Shown in pieces: positions 54,485-64,000 of a stretch of DNA of 64,000 nt. Within the stretch, counting starts at the first letter, position 1. Every line of letters starts with the position of its first letter. The stretch is from the NCBI GenBank assembly GCA_009773515.1, contig WSXX01000018.1, positions 1-64,000 of the forward strand, in the 5' to 3' direction. The notes under the pieces are model-generated. The model was not told the DNA's origin. It worked only from the letters and a program-made list of their open reading frames with translations, and ran no database searches. Both the position numbers and the translations under genes were made by a program. Source of the DNA: Bacteroidota bacterium (GTDB lineage Bacteria; Bacteroidota; Bacteroidia; Bacteroidales; Lentimicrobiaceae).

Positions 54485-57076
54485 TTATTGTTTCATCGTC
54501 TTTTGAAGGTGCAGTACCCTGAATCCTTTTTCAAAATCTTCCCAGCGAATGGTGGCAGGGCAGGTAATCAGGCGAATTTCGCCAGGCTGCATATCAAAGA
54601 AATTATCAGAAAAAAGTACGTCGGTATTGTCGCTGATCAGCATAAGGTTTTTACAGAGTTTTTGGGAAGTGATTTCAATCACAAACTTATCTCCTTTATC
54701 ACTTATACGTGTTTTGATTCCCGGATCGGGTAGTTTGAGGTCTTTGGGTTTAGCAAAATAGACAAACTCTCTGTCAATTTCTTTTGAACCCACCACCAGA
54801 GTTGCGGTAAGTACCACTTTGTTTTCCTGATAGTTAAGCGGAAGTTCTTTAAGATCGATGCTGTAAACCAAAGCAGAGCTATTGGCGGGCAAGGTAATTT
54901 TAACAGGACGATTCCAGAGCGAAAGTCCTGTAAAATCGGCCAGATTGAGGCGAACAACCGCTGAAGTTTTCTGGTTTAAATCTGAAACACCGTAAATCAG
55001 CAACTTCCCATCTTCAACCACCACATTGATTATCTGGTTTTTAAGTGCTTCCTTAGCAAAATAATGCAGAGCTTTCCATTTTCCATAATAATCAATACCT
55101 GACCAGGATGCTACCGGCCAAACGTCGTTCAACTGCCAGTAAAGCGATCCCATACAGTAAGGCATATCGCTCCGATGGGTTTTCAGCGCCATTTTTATGG
55201 CATCTGCCTGAAGCAACTGACCCACATAAAGCAGGTGCTCAAAGTTTTCGGGAATCTGATAATCGGGCTCCATGTACTGTTTTATGCGGAGGTTTCCGAT
55301 ACCGCTGCGCTGATGCGAAGCCATAACAGGTGATTCAATGCTCCAGTCTTCAGGGAGTGTATATTTTTTAACACTATTGAACTCAGGGAATGACTGAAAA
55401 CCATATTCGCTCATAAAGCGGGCTTTATATTTGCGGAAATCGCTGAACGGATGCTGTCCGTGCCACACGCCCCAGTAATGCATATCGCCTGAGTTGCTTT
55501 CATAACCAGAAAGTTTGCCCATGCCGGCTGATGGCGATGAATGCCAGTAAGGTTGCTGATATGTAAACTGTTCAACAACAGCAGGCAGTATCTGATGAAA
55601 AAGTGTATCATATGCTTTCCAGATGGTGGCACGCTGTTCGGGATTGTAATCCTTTTTCCAGCCCCAGCCACGGTCTTCGTGTCCTTCTGCCCAGGCAACT
55701 TCAATCTCGTTATTTCCACACCACAACGCAATACAAGCGTGATTACGCAGGCGCTTTACGTTGTCTTCGGCCTCGCGGCGTGCACTGTTCAGAAAATCAT
55801 CGTCGCCGGGATACATGCTGCAGGCATACATAAAGTCCTGCCAGACCATGATGCCATATTTATCACAGAGATCATAAAACAAATCCTCTTCGTAAATACC
55901 TCCGCCCCACACACGCAGCATATTCATGTTGGCATCGGCTGCTGATTTTACGATAAACTCATAAGTTTCGGGCGAAACCCGCGGAAGAAAAACATCGTTT
56001 GGAATGTAGTTGGCTCCTTTAGCAAACACAGGGCGGCCGTTCACTTCAAAATAAAAACTCTCTCCCCCACCCTTCGCATCTGGTTTACGAACGAGGTTTA
56101 TTGTTCGTATCCCGATATTTGCCGATTCACTGTGCACAAGTACATCAGACTTTAAAATCTGCGCAGTAATGTTATATAATGGCTGATCGCCTAGTCCATT
56201 GGGCCACCAAAGCTTAGGATTAAGGATGGTAAAATCTGCTTTCTGAACTGATTTTCCGGCTGTTAGTTTTACAGGGACAGAGGTAGCTTTTACATTATCC
56301 ACCAGAATTTCAAGGAGATAATCTCCTGCTTCAGCAACATCTATTTCAACTTCAGCAGTGATCGGAGCTCTGTTTTTTGAAACAGGTTTTTGTATTACAT
56401 GCAGGTTTTCGATGCGTGCCTGATTCCACATTTCGAGATACACAGGGCGCCATAAGCCTGAACTTACCAAACGTGGCCCCCAGTCCCAGCCGAAATGATA
56501 ACCGGCTTTACGGGTAAAAATGCTCACCTGATTCGGGCCCATTCCACCCAGCTTCGACTGATCGTTTGAGGCAGGCAGATGATAACCAAATAACTCCTGT
56601 TTTGCCATTCCTTTTATCAAAGGAGAAGTAAAATAAATCCTGAGCGTGTTTTCGCCCTGCTTGAGGTATTTCTTTACATCCACCCTCCAGGTGATGAACA
56701 TATTATCGGCACTGAGAACCTTGATATCATTCAAAAAAACATCGGCATAAGTATCGAGGCCTTCAAAAAGCAAAAACAGATTTTCGTGTTTTAATTCGTC
56801 ATTGCCAAGGGTAAATACCGTTTTATACTCCCAGTTAACTTTGTCAATCCACTGCAGATTAAGCTCATTGAGCCGATAAAAGGGATCTTCAATTTTACCG
56901 GCAGTAAGCAGATCTGTATGCACCGTACCGGGGATTGAAGCTGGCAGCCAATGCATGGTTCCTGCCTGACGGAATTCCCAGTTCTTGTCAATGCTGATTC
57001 TTGTATTGGCAGTCTGACCCGTTACCAGATGCTGAACCATAATAAAAAGAGCAATAAGGATAACACGAAATCTCAT
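54485..57076 (-). CDS. Beta-mannosidase, GH2
   Basis: A glycoside hydrolase of family 2, beta-mannosidase type, that releases mannose from the ends of beta-mannan oligosaccharides. The ATG at MRFRVILIAL gives a signal peptide ending VTGQ. The N-terminal sugar-binding domain (LLFEGLDTYADVFLND), an Ig-like domain and the TIM barrel follow. The acid/base Glu457 lies in WCGNNEIE and the nucleophile Glu557 in MSEYGFQS, and WGGGIYEEDLFYDLCDKYGI is diagnostic of this GH2 branch. It is divergent from the HTCS regulator gene, with 281 bp between start codons. Confidence 0.94.
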   Translation of the reverse strand: MRFRVILIALFIMVQHLVTGQTANTRISIDKNWEFRQAGTMHWLPASIPGTVHTDLLTAGKIEDPFYRLNELNLQWIDKVNWEYKTVFTLGNDELKHENLFLLFEGLDTYADVFLNDIKVLSADNMFITWRVDVKKYLKQGENTLRIYFTSPLIKGMAKQELFGYHLPASNDQSKLGGMGPNQVSIFTRKAGYHFGWDWGPRLVSSGLWRPVYLEMWNQARIENLHVIQKPVSKNRAPITAEVEIDVAEAGDYLLEILVDNVKATSVPVKLTAGKSVQKADFTILNPKLWWPNGLGDQPLYNITAQILKSDVLVHSESANIGIRTINLVRKPDAKGGGESFYFEVNGRPVFAKGANYIPNDVFLPRVSPETYEFIVKSAADANMNMLRVWGGGIYEEDLFYDLCDKYGIMVWQDFMYACSMYPGDDDFLNSARREAEDNVKRLRNHACIALWCGNNEIEVAWAEGHEDRGWGWKKDYNPEQRATIWKAYDTLFHQILPAVVEQFTYQQPYWHSSPSAGMGKLSGYESNSGDMHYWGVWHGQHPFSDFRKYKARFMSEYGFQSFPEFNSVKKYTLPEDWSIESPVMASHQRSGIGNLRIKQYMEPDYQIPENFEHLLYVGQLLQADAIKMALKTHRSDMPYCMGSLYWQLNDVWPVASWSGIDYYGKWKALHYFAKEALKNQIINVVVEDGKLLIYGVSDLNQKTSAVVRLNLADFTGLSLWNRPVKITLPANSSALVYSIDLKELPLNYQENKVVLTATLVVGSKEIDREFVYFAKPKDLKLPDPGIKTRISDKGDKFVIEITSQKLCKNLMLISDNTDVLFSDNFFDMQPGEIRLITCPATIRWEDFEKGFRVLHLQKTMKQ

Positions 57077-57357
57077 ATTGTAAGTTTTTAATAAATTTAA
57101 TGAAGCGAAAATAGCGACTTTTTCTTTCCGAAAAAACTTCAAAACAGAATGATGCTCCGTCAAGGGTAGATAAATAAACCATTTACCAAAGACAGATGTA
57201 ACACAACATATCTAACAAATTGATTATCAGATATTTTAATCAGCAAAAAATACATCAATCGGTTTATGTATCATGGTCAGTGGGTTCATTGTTAAATCGT
57301 ATTAAAATGCGTATTATTTTAGGGGCAAAATTATTACATATGCCCGGGACTGATTTT

Positions 57358-60300
57358 ATGAACTTAACCAAAAGAGCGACATTGAACTTTCAATGGCTGT
57401 TGCTGATGTTTTTGCTTACAATTTCCTCAGGAGCGATAAAGGGGCAAGAGCAAAGTATTGAACTTATTCCTGCACTTCGGGGCACTGAACTGCCGGAAAT
57501 TGACATAAACAGCATAGCACAGGACAGTGCAGGTTTTTTGTGGATAGGCACCTGGAAAGGTTTGTACAGATATGATGGCCGTGAAGTAATCAATTACTCG
57601 CTTCACATGAATAACAAAATAGGGAGAAAAATTTCTTCACTTTTTCTGGATTCAGACGGGATGTTGTGGATAGGAACATACAGCGAGGGATTATTTATTT
57701 ACAACACTTACAATCAACATATTACAGAATTCAAAGAGATTAATGGCACCAAACTCAGCAATATTATAAGGATCAGTGAAGCATCAGGCAAACGCATTAT
57801 GGTTGCCTCTTATGATGGCATATTTATATACAACATCAAAGAAGAGAAATTTGAAACCGCCACCTTATCTCACACAGCCAAGGCGGGAAGTATCAGGCTG
57901 ACATTGGGTTATGAAGATGTAAACGGCAATTTCTGGGCTGGATCAGATCAGGGGATACTCAAACTTGAAAAGGGAAAATCAAGATTGATACACACAGGAT
58001 TTCATCCCAACATATATATCCATAAAATAACCGAGCTTGCCAATGGCTGGTTGCTGGTATCGAGCTTGAAGGGCAACGACATTTTTGAAGTAATCAACGG
58101 GGAGTTGCGTCCACTCAAAGATTTACCCCTCGCCAATTCGCTGAAACAATTCCAACGCGAGTCAAATACTGCAGCCACCTTGCGCAGTGCACCCGGTCAG
58201 CTGTGGATTGGCACGCACAATGGATTAAATATATTTGACATCAAATCAGGACATCATATTTCATCCCCGGCTTTTAAAGGAATGTCTGAAAGCGATGTGC
58301 CGCATATTGAGTCGATTTTTGAAGACCGGCAGGGCATTGTGTGGGTGGGCACCAGCAGGGGTTTGTACAAGTATGACCGCAGCCGGAAACCTTTTCATAT
58401 GATGTCAGTGGGAAAAAATTCATCTGAAATAATGGCATTGACCCGGCACGACAAAAATGCAATCTGGGCTGGCACCCGCGGACAAGGCATCATTTTGTTG
58501 AATCTGGATTCCGACGGGAAAACCACTTCTCAAAAGTTGCTTACATTCGAAAACGAGAACATCAACTCACTGATAAAAGAAGATATTTTCAGTCTGGAGA
58601 GCGGCCTTGATGGAGACTTATGGATAAGTACAAAAGGCAGAGGAATAGTACATGTTACCAATTTTGCAACACAGGGACAAACGATTCTGGCAAGAAACGC
58701 GGTGCTTCATAACGAAGAAAACGGGTCGCCCGACAACCACGTAATGTGCATTTACCGCGACAGCAGAGGAATAGTTTGGGGGGGCTCCTGGTCGAACGGC
58801 CTGATTTATTACTCACCTGAAAAACAAAGGTTTGCAAGGATCAAAGGAGAGCTTGCCAATGAGTTAAAGAAGTACCCTATTGTAAAAATCGTGGAAACAG
58901 GACCGAATAAATATTACCTGGGGACCCGCGGCAATGGGCTGCTCAGGATTGAGCTCAACAATTCAAATGATTCTCTGATCAGAATTGAACGATTCATCAA
59001 CATTGTTTCCGACAGCACATCCATAGGCAACAATTTCATCTCAGACCTGGTGATTATGCCCGGCAATGATCTTTGGATAGCCACAGAATTTGGATTATCG
59101 GTGCTGAGAAACAACGCAAAGAAATTCATTAATTTCGGCACAAAACGCGAGTTCCCGAGCCCGGTAATACAATCGCTTAATCCGGTTTCAGCAAACGAGT
59201 TATGGTTATCATCAGAGAATGGACTGGGGAAAATTTTAACAGAAAACGGACTTCCTCAACTGGTTAGAAGCTACAATAAATCCGATGGGCTAGATATTTC
59301 ATTTTTTAATACCAGCTGTGTAATACAGGCAGAAAATGGCCATGTATATTTTGGCGGGAAAGAGGGAATATGCCACTTTAACCCGGTGCAGATCACCGAT
59401 TCTCGATCTATGCCGAATGCATTGGTCACTCAAATGAAGCTATTTAATCAGATAGTAACTTCAGGGCTGGAATACGATGGCCGGACATTACTCGACAAAG
59501 CAATCTGGGTGACCGAAACGGTCAAATTAAAATACTATCAGAACACACTTTCATTTTCCTTTTCAGGAATGGATTTCAGTGTACCTGAAAAAATTCTCTA
59601 TGCTTACAAACTTGAAGGTCTAGACAAAAACTGGACATACACCCATTGGCCTGAGTGTCACTATCCCCGATTGCGTCATGGCAAATACACCTTGTTGGTA
59701 AGGTGCTCAAACAGCGACGGAATATGGAGCGACCACACTACCCAACTTGAAATATTGCTTATGCCGCCCTGGTGGTACAGCAAGTTGGCATACCTTATTT
59801 ATACATTGATTGCAATTTCATTGATATATCTGGGCTACCGGCTGATACTTTATCGTCACCAGCTCAGGATTGAGAAACTCGAAAAAGATCAGGAAATAGA
59901 ATTGAGCGAAATGCGGATGCGCTTTTATACAAATATCTCGCATGAATTCAGAACCCCGCTTACCATTATAATGGGGCTTACCGGAAGATTGAGGGTAAAC
60001 GATGACCCTGAGAAACGTGCAGACTTTTATGAAAAAATTGACCGGAATGCCCGCATTTTACTCCGGCTCATCACCGATCTGATGGATTTAAGGAAAGTGG
60101 AAAAAGAGGATATCCGTTTAAGAAAGGAAATCCTTAATCCTTCGCGCTTCTTTGTTCAGACCTGCGAAAACTTTGCTTACCTGTTTCCCACAAAGGGTAT
60201 AGAATTTTCAATCACCGATAAAGTGCCTGAAGGGTATAAGATATCGGCTGATTCCAATCGTCTTGAATCTGCGGTTTACAATCTGCTTTCAAATGCATTT

Positions 60301-61584
60301 AAGTTTACTCCTGAAGGCGGAAAAGTAAATTGCAGTGTTGAACTTATTCAAAAAGCTGAAAGAAAGAATGGTGAATCTTTCTGGAAAAAAATCAGAACAA
60401 CACACACCACTTATCTGGCTTTTATAGTAAGTGATACCGGCATAGGAATGACCCGTTCACAATTGCGTACTATTTTCGATAAATACAACAAGAACCGGCA
60501 TTACGACAACACAGAAACCAACCAGTCGAGTTATGGCATAGGTTTGGTTTTTACCCGTTCACTTATTGAGCTTCATGGCGGAACAATTGAGGTTGAAAGT
60601 GACAAAGGCAAAGGCAGCACATTCACTGTTTACCTTCCACTTAATGACGGTACGGTTGTTTCAGAAGCCGACGAAAACCTGGTAATTGCTGAGAAAAAGC
60701 TCATTACTGGCAACCTTCCCGGAGAAAAGCCTATTGTAAAGACTGATGAAACTACCGGTGATGAAAAAATTATTCTTGTGATTGACGACAACCCCGAAGT
60801 GCGGGATCTGCTCAAAGAGGTACTTACTCCTGCTTACCGGATAGTTGAAGCTGTTGATGGCAATGATGGCTGGAGTAAGGCCTGCGAAATATTACCTGAT
60901 CTGGTTATCAGCGATGTAATAATGCCGGGCATGGATGGAAATACCCTTTGCGAAAAGCTGAAGACTTCAACCATGACCAATCATATACCTGTGATTCTGC
61001 TTACCGCACTTCCAACAAACGAAGACAGGATTAAAGGGCTGAAACATGGCGCCGACTCTTACATTCCCAAACCCTTCGAACTTGAACATCTGGTAGTAAG
61101 AATACAAAAGCTGATCAGCTCCAGAATTCTGCTTAAGGACAAATACATGAAGGACTTTCTGCTCAGGCCTGAGAGAAATACCGACAATGAAGCCAATCCA
61201 TCCATAGTATATGTAGGGCGCATAAAGAAACTGATTGAGCAAAACATCATCAACTCAGAATATGATGTATCTGACCTTTGCCGCGATCTGGCCACCAGCC
61301 GTATGCAGCTTTACCGTAAACTGAAAGCCACTGTCGGTTATTCGGCCAATGAGCTGATCAGAAAAGTAAGGCTATATAAAGCTGCTGAATTACTGCTCAG
61401 GGGCGACCTTAACATTGCTCAGGTAACTTACGAAGTTGGCTTCAGCGATCTGCAGTACTTCAGAAAATGCTTTAAGGAGGAGTTTGAAATGACCCCTTCG
61501 CAATATATTAAAGCAAATGCCAAAGATGGGGACCTGAGTGCCGACAAAGTTGATCCGTTCGACCAGGAGAACCTTTCGGAATGA
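57358..61584 (+). CDS. Hybrid two-component system regulator (HTCS)
   Basis: A one-protein sensor-regulator of carbohydrate loci. The ATG at MNLTKRATLN gives a signal anchor ending IKGQ. Then come a periplasmic propeller (about 35-700, repeats such as GFLWIGTWKGLYRYD and GMLWIGTYSEGL), a Y_Y_Y domain (about 710-795), one membrane span (about 800-825), the histidine kinase with ISHEFRTPL (His862), an ATPase domain, a receiver with Asp1186 (LVISDVIMPGMDG) and an AraC-type HTH at the C-terminus (about 1290-1390). At about 1409 residues the length is typical. The SusC gene follows 365 bp later on the same strand. It probably senses mannan-derived oligosaccharides, judging from the neighbouring enzymes. 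Confidence 0.96.
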   Translation: MNLTKRATLNFQWLLLMFLLTISSGAIKGQEQSIELIPALRGTELPEIDINSIAQDSAGFLWIGTWKGLYRYDGREVINYSLHMNNKIGRKISSLFLDSDGMLWIGTYSEGLFIYNTYNQHITEFKEINGTKLSNIIRISEASGKRIMVASYDGIFIYNIKEEKFETATLSHTAKAGSIRLTLGYEDVNGNFWAGSDQGILKLEKGKSRLIHTGFHPNIYIHKITELANGWLLVSSLKGNDIFEVINGELRPLKDLPLANSLKQFQRESNTAATLRSAPGQLWIGTHNGLNIFDIKSGHHISSPAFKGMSESDVPHIESIFEDRQGIVWVGTSRGLYKYDRSRKPFHMMSVGKNSSEIMALTRHDKNAIWAGTRGQGIILLNLDSDGKTTSQKLLTFENENINSLIKEDIFSLESGLDGDLWISTKGRGIVHVTNFATQGQTILARNAVLHNEENGSPDNHVMCIYRDSRGIVWGGSWSNGLIYYSPEKQRFARIKGELANELKKYPIVKIVETGPNKYYLGTRGNGLLRIELNNSNDSLIRIERFINIVSDSTSIGNNFISDLVIMPGNDLWIATEFGLSVLRNNAKKFINFGTKREFPSPVIQSLNPVSANELWLSSENGLGKILTENGLPQLVRSYNKSDGLDISFFNTSCVIQAENGHVYFGGKEGICHFNPVQITDSRSMPNALVTQMKLFNQIVTSGLEYDGRTLLDKAIWVTETVKLKYYQNTLSFSFSGMDFSVPEKILYAYKLEGLDKNWTYTHWPECHYPRLRHGKYTLLVRCSNSDGIWSDHTTQLEILLMPPWWYSKLAYLIYTLIAISLIYLGYRLILYRHQLRIEKLEKDQEIELSEMRMRFYTNISHEFRTPLTIIMGLTGRLRVNDDPEKRADFYEKIDRNARILLRLITDLMDLRKVEKEDIRLRKEILNPSRFFVQTCENFAYLFPTKGIEFSITDKVPEGYKISADSNRLESAVYNLLSNAFKFTPEGGKVNCSVELIQKAERKNGESFWKKIRTTHTTYLAFIVSDTGIGMTRSQLRTIFDKYNKNRHYDNTETNQSSYGIGLVFTRSLIELHGGTIEVESDKGKGSTFTVYLPLNDGTVVSEADENLVIAEKKLITGNLPGEKPIVKTDETTGDEKIILVIDDNPEVRDLLKEVLTPAYRIVEAVDGNDGWSKACEILPDLVISDVIMPGMDGNTLCEKLKTSTMTNHIPVILLTALPTNEDRIKGLKHGADSYIPKPFELEHLVVRIQKLISSRILLKDKYMKDFLLRPERNTDNEANPSIVYVGRIKKLIEQNIINSEYDVSDLCRDLATSRMQLYRKLKATVGYSANELIRKVRLYKAAELLLRGDLNIAQVTYEVGFSDLQYFRKCFKEEFEMTPSQYIKANAKDGDLSADKVDPFDQENLSE

Positions 61585-61949
61585 TGCCACTGAAATTTAC
61601 ATGCACTTTATTCCGAGGCAGGATTTTCAAAGCACCATGTCAGATGTATCAGCAGCACTGCAGAACAACAACCGACGTAAAAATAATTTTCAGCTCACTT
61701 TTGGTATAATGCTGTTTTACAGACACATAAGCATCATGAATGTCAAATATAGGCCATTTCGTAATAAATGGCATTCCTATTTGATATAAATATCATCGGT
61801 GAAGCAGGTTAGTAGAATGTAGTTTTACCCTGCACTAAAACAAGGTGTATTTCGGAACCAACCTTATGAATTGGCACACATAAATAAGGTATGGTAAAAA
61901 AATGAAAAGCTAACTAACCAAACATTAACAAAACATTAGCAAAAAGATT
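61585..61949. other. HTCS-susC intergenic region
   Basis: 365 bp with no gene. It contains a 7-bp inverted repeat (GCCATTT, 6-base loop, AAATGGC, at 61753-61772) without a T-run, a candidate regulatory site. Just before susC, two near-identical 11-mers (AACATTAACAA and AACATTAGCAA) stand in tandem at 61921-61942. Confidence 0.5.
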
Positions 61950-64000
61950 ATGAGAAAACTAAATCTATTGCTGGTATTTATGCTGCTCACAGTCATGCAT
62001 GTACTGGCACAACGCACCATCACAGGTACAGTAACCAGTAAGGATGACGGACAAGGCATTCCTGGTGTTTCAGTAATTATTAAAGGAACAACCCAGGGAA
62101 CTACCACAGACTTAAATGGCAAATACAACCTGAATGTACCCAAAGAAGCAACCATGTTGGTTTATTCCTTTATCGGGATGAAGAAACAGGAACTGCCGCT
62201 TTTGGCAAGTGGCATTATGGATGTTATAATGGAATCAGAAGCCATTGACGTTGAAGGTGTCGTTGTTGTAGGGTATGGTGTAATGCGCAAAAGCGATGTC
62301 ACAGGAAGTGTGGGAAGCGTAGATGTGGCAGATTTGAAAAAAGTCACCACCATTGATGCGGCTCAGGCTCTGCAAGGCAGGGTTTCAGGGGTTAATGTCA
62401 TTTCCAATTCCGGTAACCCCGGATCAGGAGTAAAGATTCGTGTGCGCGGTATTGGTACCATCAATAACTCAGATCCTCTTTTTGTAGTTGACGGATTTCC
62501 AATGGGCGACATGAGCCACATAGCTCCAAGCGACATAGAAAGTATGGAAGTTCTTAAGGATGCTTCTGCTACTGCAATTTATGGCTCACGTGGTGCCAAC
62601 GGAGTTATTCTCGTTAAAACCCGCTCTGGTTCTTCAAGAAGCAAGTTTGAGGTGCAAGCCAATGTTCAGACAGGTATTTCGCAGATTGGCAGGAAACTTG
62701 AACTTGCTGATGCTGTTGAATTTGCAAATGCCCGCAAATATATCAATGCCAATGACGACATAATCGATTATGTTCTTGAACAACAGGCAGCCGGAAATTA
62801 CCTCAAAGGAACCGACTGGCAAAATGAAATTTACCGTCAGGCTGTCAGCACACGTTATAATGTCAGCATTTTAGGAAATACCGAAAACTATACCTACGAT
62901 CACGGGTTCACTTATTCGAACGAAGAAGGTATTGTTAAAGGAACTTATCTCGACAAACTTATGTTCCGCTCGAACAACAACCTGACTTTAACCAAAAATG
63001 TTAAGTTCGGTCTCAACTTCAACTTTGTACATTACGAAAGGCCGGGCGACAGAACCGATTATTACAGTGGTACAATTCCGGGTGCACTTCGCTCAGATCC
63101 TATTTCAGCTGCATGGGACGACTACACCAATTTTTACGGTGAAGTTTATTACTCTCAGGCTGCCACCAATCCTGCACTTTCCATATATCTTGCCGGAAAA
63201 GACAAATACAAAGGCAACAGAGCAATGGGTAATGTTTACCTTCAGATTGACAATCTGTTTACCGAGGGTCTTTCATTCAGGTCGCAATTTGGTTCACAAT
63301 TTGACTTTGACGATCAAAAATCATACAGCCCGCTTTATTATATAACTCCAACTCAAAAAAATGATCAATCCTCTCTTTACCAAAGACGTCCTTATGGATT
63401 TAATTGGGTAAACACCAATTACTTTTCATACAACAAAACAGTTAGTAAACTAAATATAAATGCAACGCTTGGAACAGAGCTTCAGGCCAGCAAATGGTCA
63501 GACATCTGGGCCAGAGGTTATGATGTACCTGAGGATGCCGATCTTCAGTATCTCGGAGCACATAAGGATGCAGTTCTGTTTGCTTTAGGTGGCGGATCGT
63601 CTGAAAGCCGTCTGGCTTCTACTTTCCTCAGGGGTAATTTTTCATGGGACAATAAATATGTTGTTACCGGTACCATCCGTGCAGATGGTAGTTCAAAATT
63701 TACTCCTGAAAAACGCTGGGGATATTTCCCTGCAGTTGCTGCAAGCTGGAACATCAACAACGAAGAATTTATGAGTTCTGTTAGTACCATTCTACCATCA
63801 CTCAAACTCCGTGCAGGATGGGGAGTTGTTGGAAACCAGGGCAGTGCAGGCAATTACGACTACGTTTCAAGTGTTAACGGAGGTTATGTTTATGCCCTGA
63901 ATGGTTTGCCTGTTGAAGGTGCTGTTCAGCTGCAGCTGGCCAACAGAGAGTTAACCTGGGAAAGTGCAGAGCAGATCAACTTTGGTGTTGACTTTGGATT
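61950..64000 (+). CDS. SusC/RagA-family TonB-dependent outer-membrane transporter (3' truncated by window end)
   Basis: The frame is open to the window edge and therefore absent from the track. The start MRKLNLLLVFML has a signal ending VLAQ. A carboxypeptidase-like domain (GTVTSKDDGQGIPGVSVIIKG), then the plug domain with the SusC signature (VVVGYGVMRKSDVTGSVGSV, IGTINNSDPLFVVDGFPM, DASATAIYGSRGANGVILVK) follow, then barrel strands (VAASWNINNEEFM). SusC proteins import oligosaccharides together with a SusD lipoprotein, expected just downstream. Sited beside HTCS and beta-mannosidase, it defines a polysaccharide utilisation locus. Confidence 0.95.
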   Translation, partial: MRKLNLLLVFMLLTVMHVLAQRTITGTVTSKDDGQGIPGVSVIIKGTTQGTTTDLNGKYNLNVPKEATMLVYSFIGMKKQELPLLASGIMDVIMESEAIDVEGVVVVGYGVMRKSDVTGSVGSVDVADLKKVTTIDAAQALQGRVSGVNVISNSGNPGSGVKIRVRGIGTINNSDPLFVVDGFPMGDMSHIAPSDIESMEVLKDASATAIYGSRGANGVILVKTRSGSSRSKFEVQANVQTGISQIGRKLELADAVEFANARKYINANDDIIDYVLEQQAAGNYLKGTDWQNEIYRQAVSTRYNVSILGNTENYTYDHGFTYSNEEGIVKGTYLDKLMFRSNNNLTLTKNVKFGLNFNFVHYERPGDRTDYYSGTIPGALRSDPISAAWDDYTNFYGEVYYSQAATNPALSIYLAGKDKYKGNRAMGNVYLQIDNLFTEGLSFRSQFGSQFDFDDQKSYSPLYYITPTQKNDQSSLYQRRPYGFNWVNTNYFSYNKTVSKLNINATLGTELQASKWSDIWARGYDVPEDADLQYLGAHKDAVLFALGGGSSESRLASTFLRGNFSWDNKYVVTGTIRADGSSKFTPEKRWGYFPAVAASWNINNEEFMSSVSTILPSLKLRAGWGVVGNQGSAGNYDYVSSVNGGYVYALNGLPVEGAVQLQLANRELTWESAEQINFGVDFG

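Overview
The window reads as chromosomal DNA of a member of the Bacteroidota, probably an environmental Bacteroidales/Marinilabiliales-like organism. The evidence is a set of lineage-typical features: proteins with type IX secretion (T9SS) sorting tails of both type A and type B, a SusC/RagA TonB-dependent receptor beside a hybrid two-component (HTCS) regulator, a DUF4271-like protein ahead of hemD, head-GIN (DUF2807) proteins, and many TAnnTTTG promoter -7 elements in front of genes. Codon use and gene density look uniform. I see no transposase, integrase, phage gene, CRISPR array, tRNA or rRNA.

Layout. 1-110 is an interspersed hairpin repeat cut by the window edge, followed by a small lipoprotein gene. 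0.75-4.1 kb (minus strand) is purA followed by a System I cytochrome c maturation block ccmB-ccmC-ccmD-ccmE; ccmD (50 aa) is missing from the ORF track, and CcmE is the CxxxY variant. 4.3-7.4 kb (minus) holds a Fur-family regulator and the bifunctional ppGpp enzyme. 7.8-13.9 kb carries a large T9SS type B surface protein, gapA and lepA. 13.9-16.6 kb (minus) is a PAS histidine kinase/LuxR-type response regulator pair. 16.9-20.3 kb is an ECF sigma factor, a probable anti-sigma factor and a head-GIN/beta-barrel protein. 20.4-24.5 kb has yebC and, convergent to it, a pta - 3-hydroxyacyl-CoA dehydrogenase - ackA operon. 24.9-32.1 kb is mostly housekeeping and envelope genes (DUF4271-like, hemD, rnpA, yidD, ctpA, an O-antigen-ligase-like protein, cdd, a ChaN-like lipoprotein). 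32.1-35.1 kb (minus) has GtrA, an M28 peptidase and flavodoxin. 35.4-43.6 kb (plus) includes a thioredoxin-like protein, panC-panD, a flippase-like membrane protein, rfaE2, radA, an uncharacterised lipoprotein/barrel pair and a CvfB-like S1 protein. A low-complexity repeat separates this from a fatty acid desaturase and a DEAD-box helicase.

Two accessory modules stand out. At 47.0-50.0 kb there is a nitrite-reduction operon: a lipoprotein copper nitrite reductase with a C-terminal cytochrome c, a formylglycine-generating-enzyme-fold protein that lacks the usual catalytic cysteines, and a SCO1/SenC copper chaperone. At 53.3-64.0 kb there is a polysaccharide utilisation locus (CE2-like esterase, GH2 beta-mannosidase, HTCS sensor-regulator, SusC running off the window end) whose enzymes point to acetylated beta-mannan or gluco-/galactomannan. 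The ccm genes and the haem-bearing NirK fit together, because the NirK cytochrome domain needs periplasmic haem attachment.

The strongest candidate for something under-described is the nirK-FGE-like-SCO operon. I did not find clear evidence of a wholly new system. All assignments are from reading motifs and order; no database search was run.
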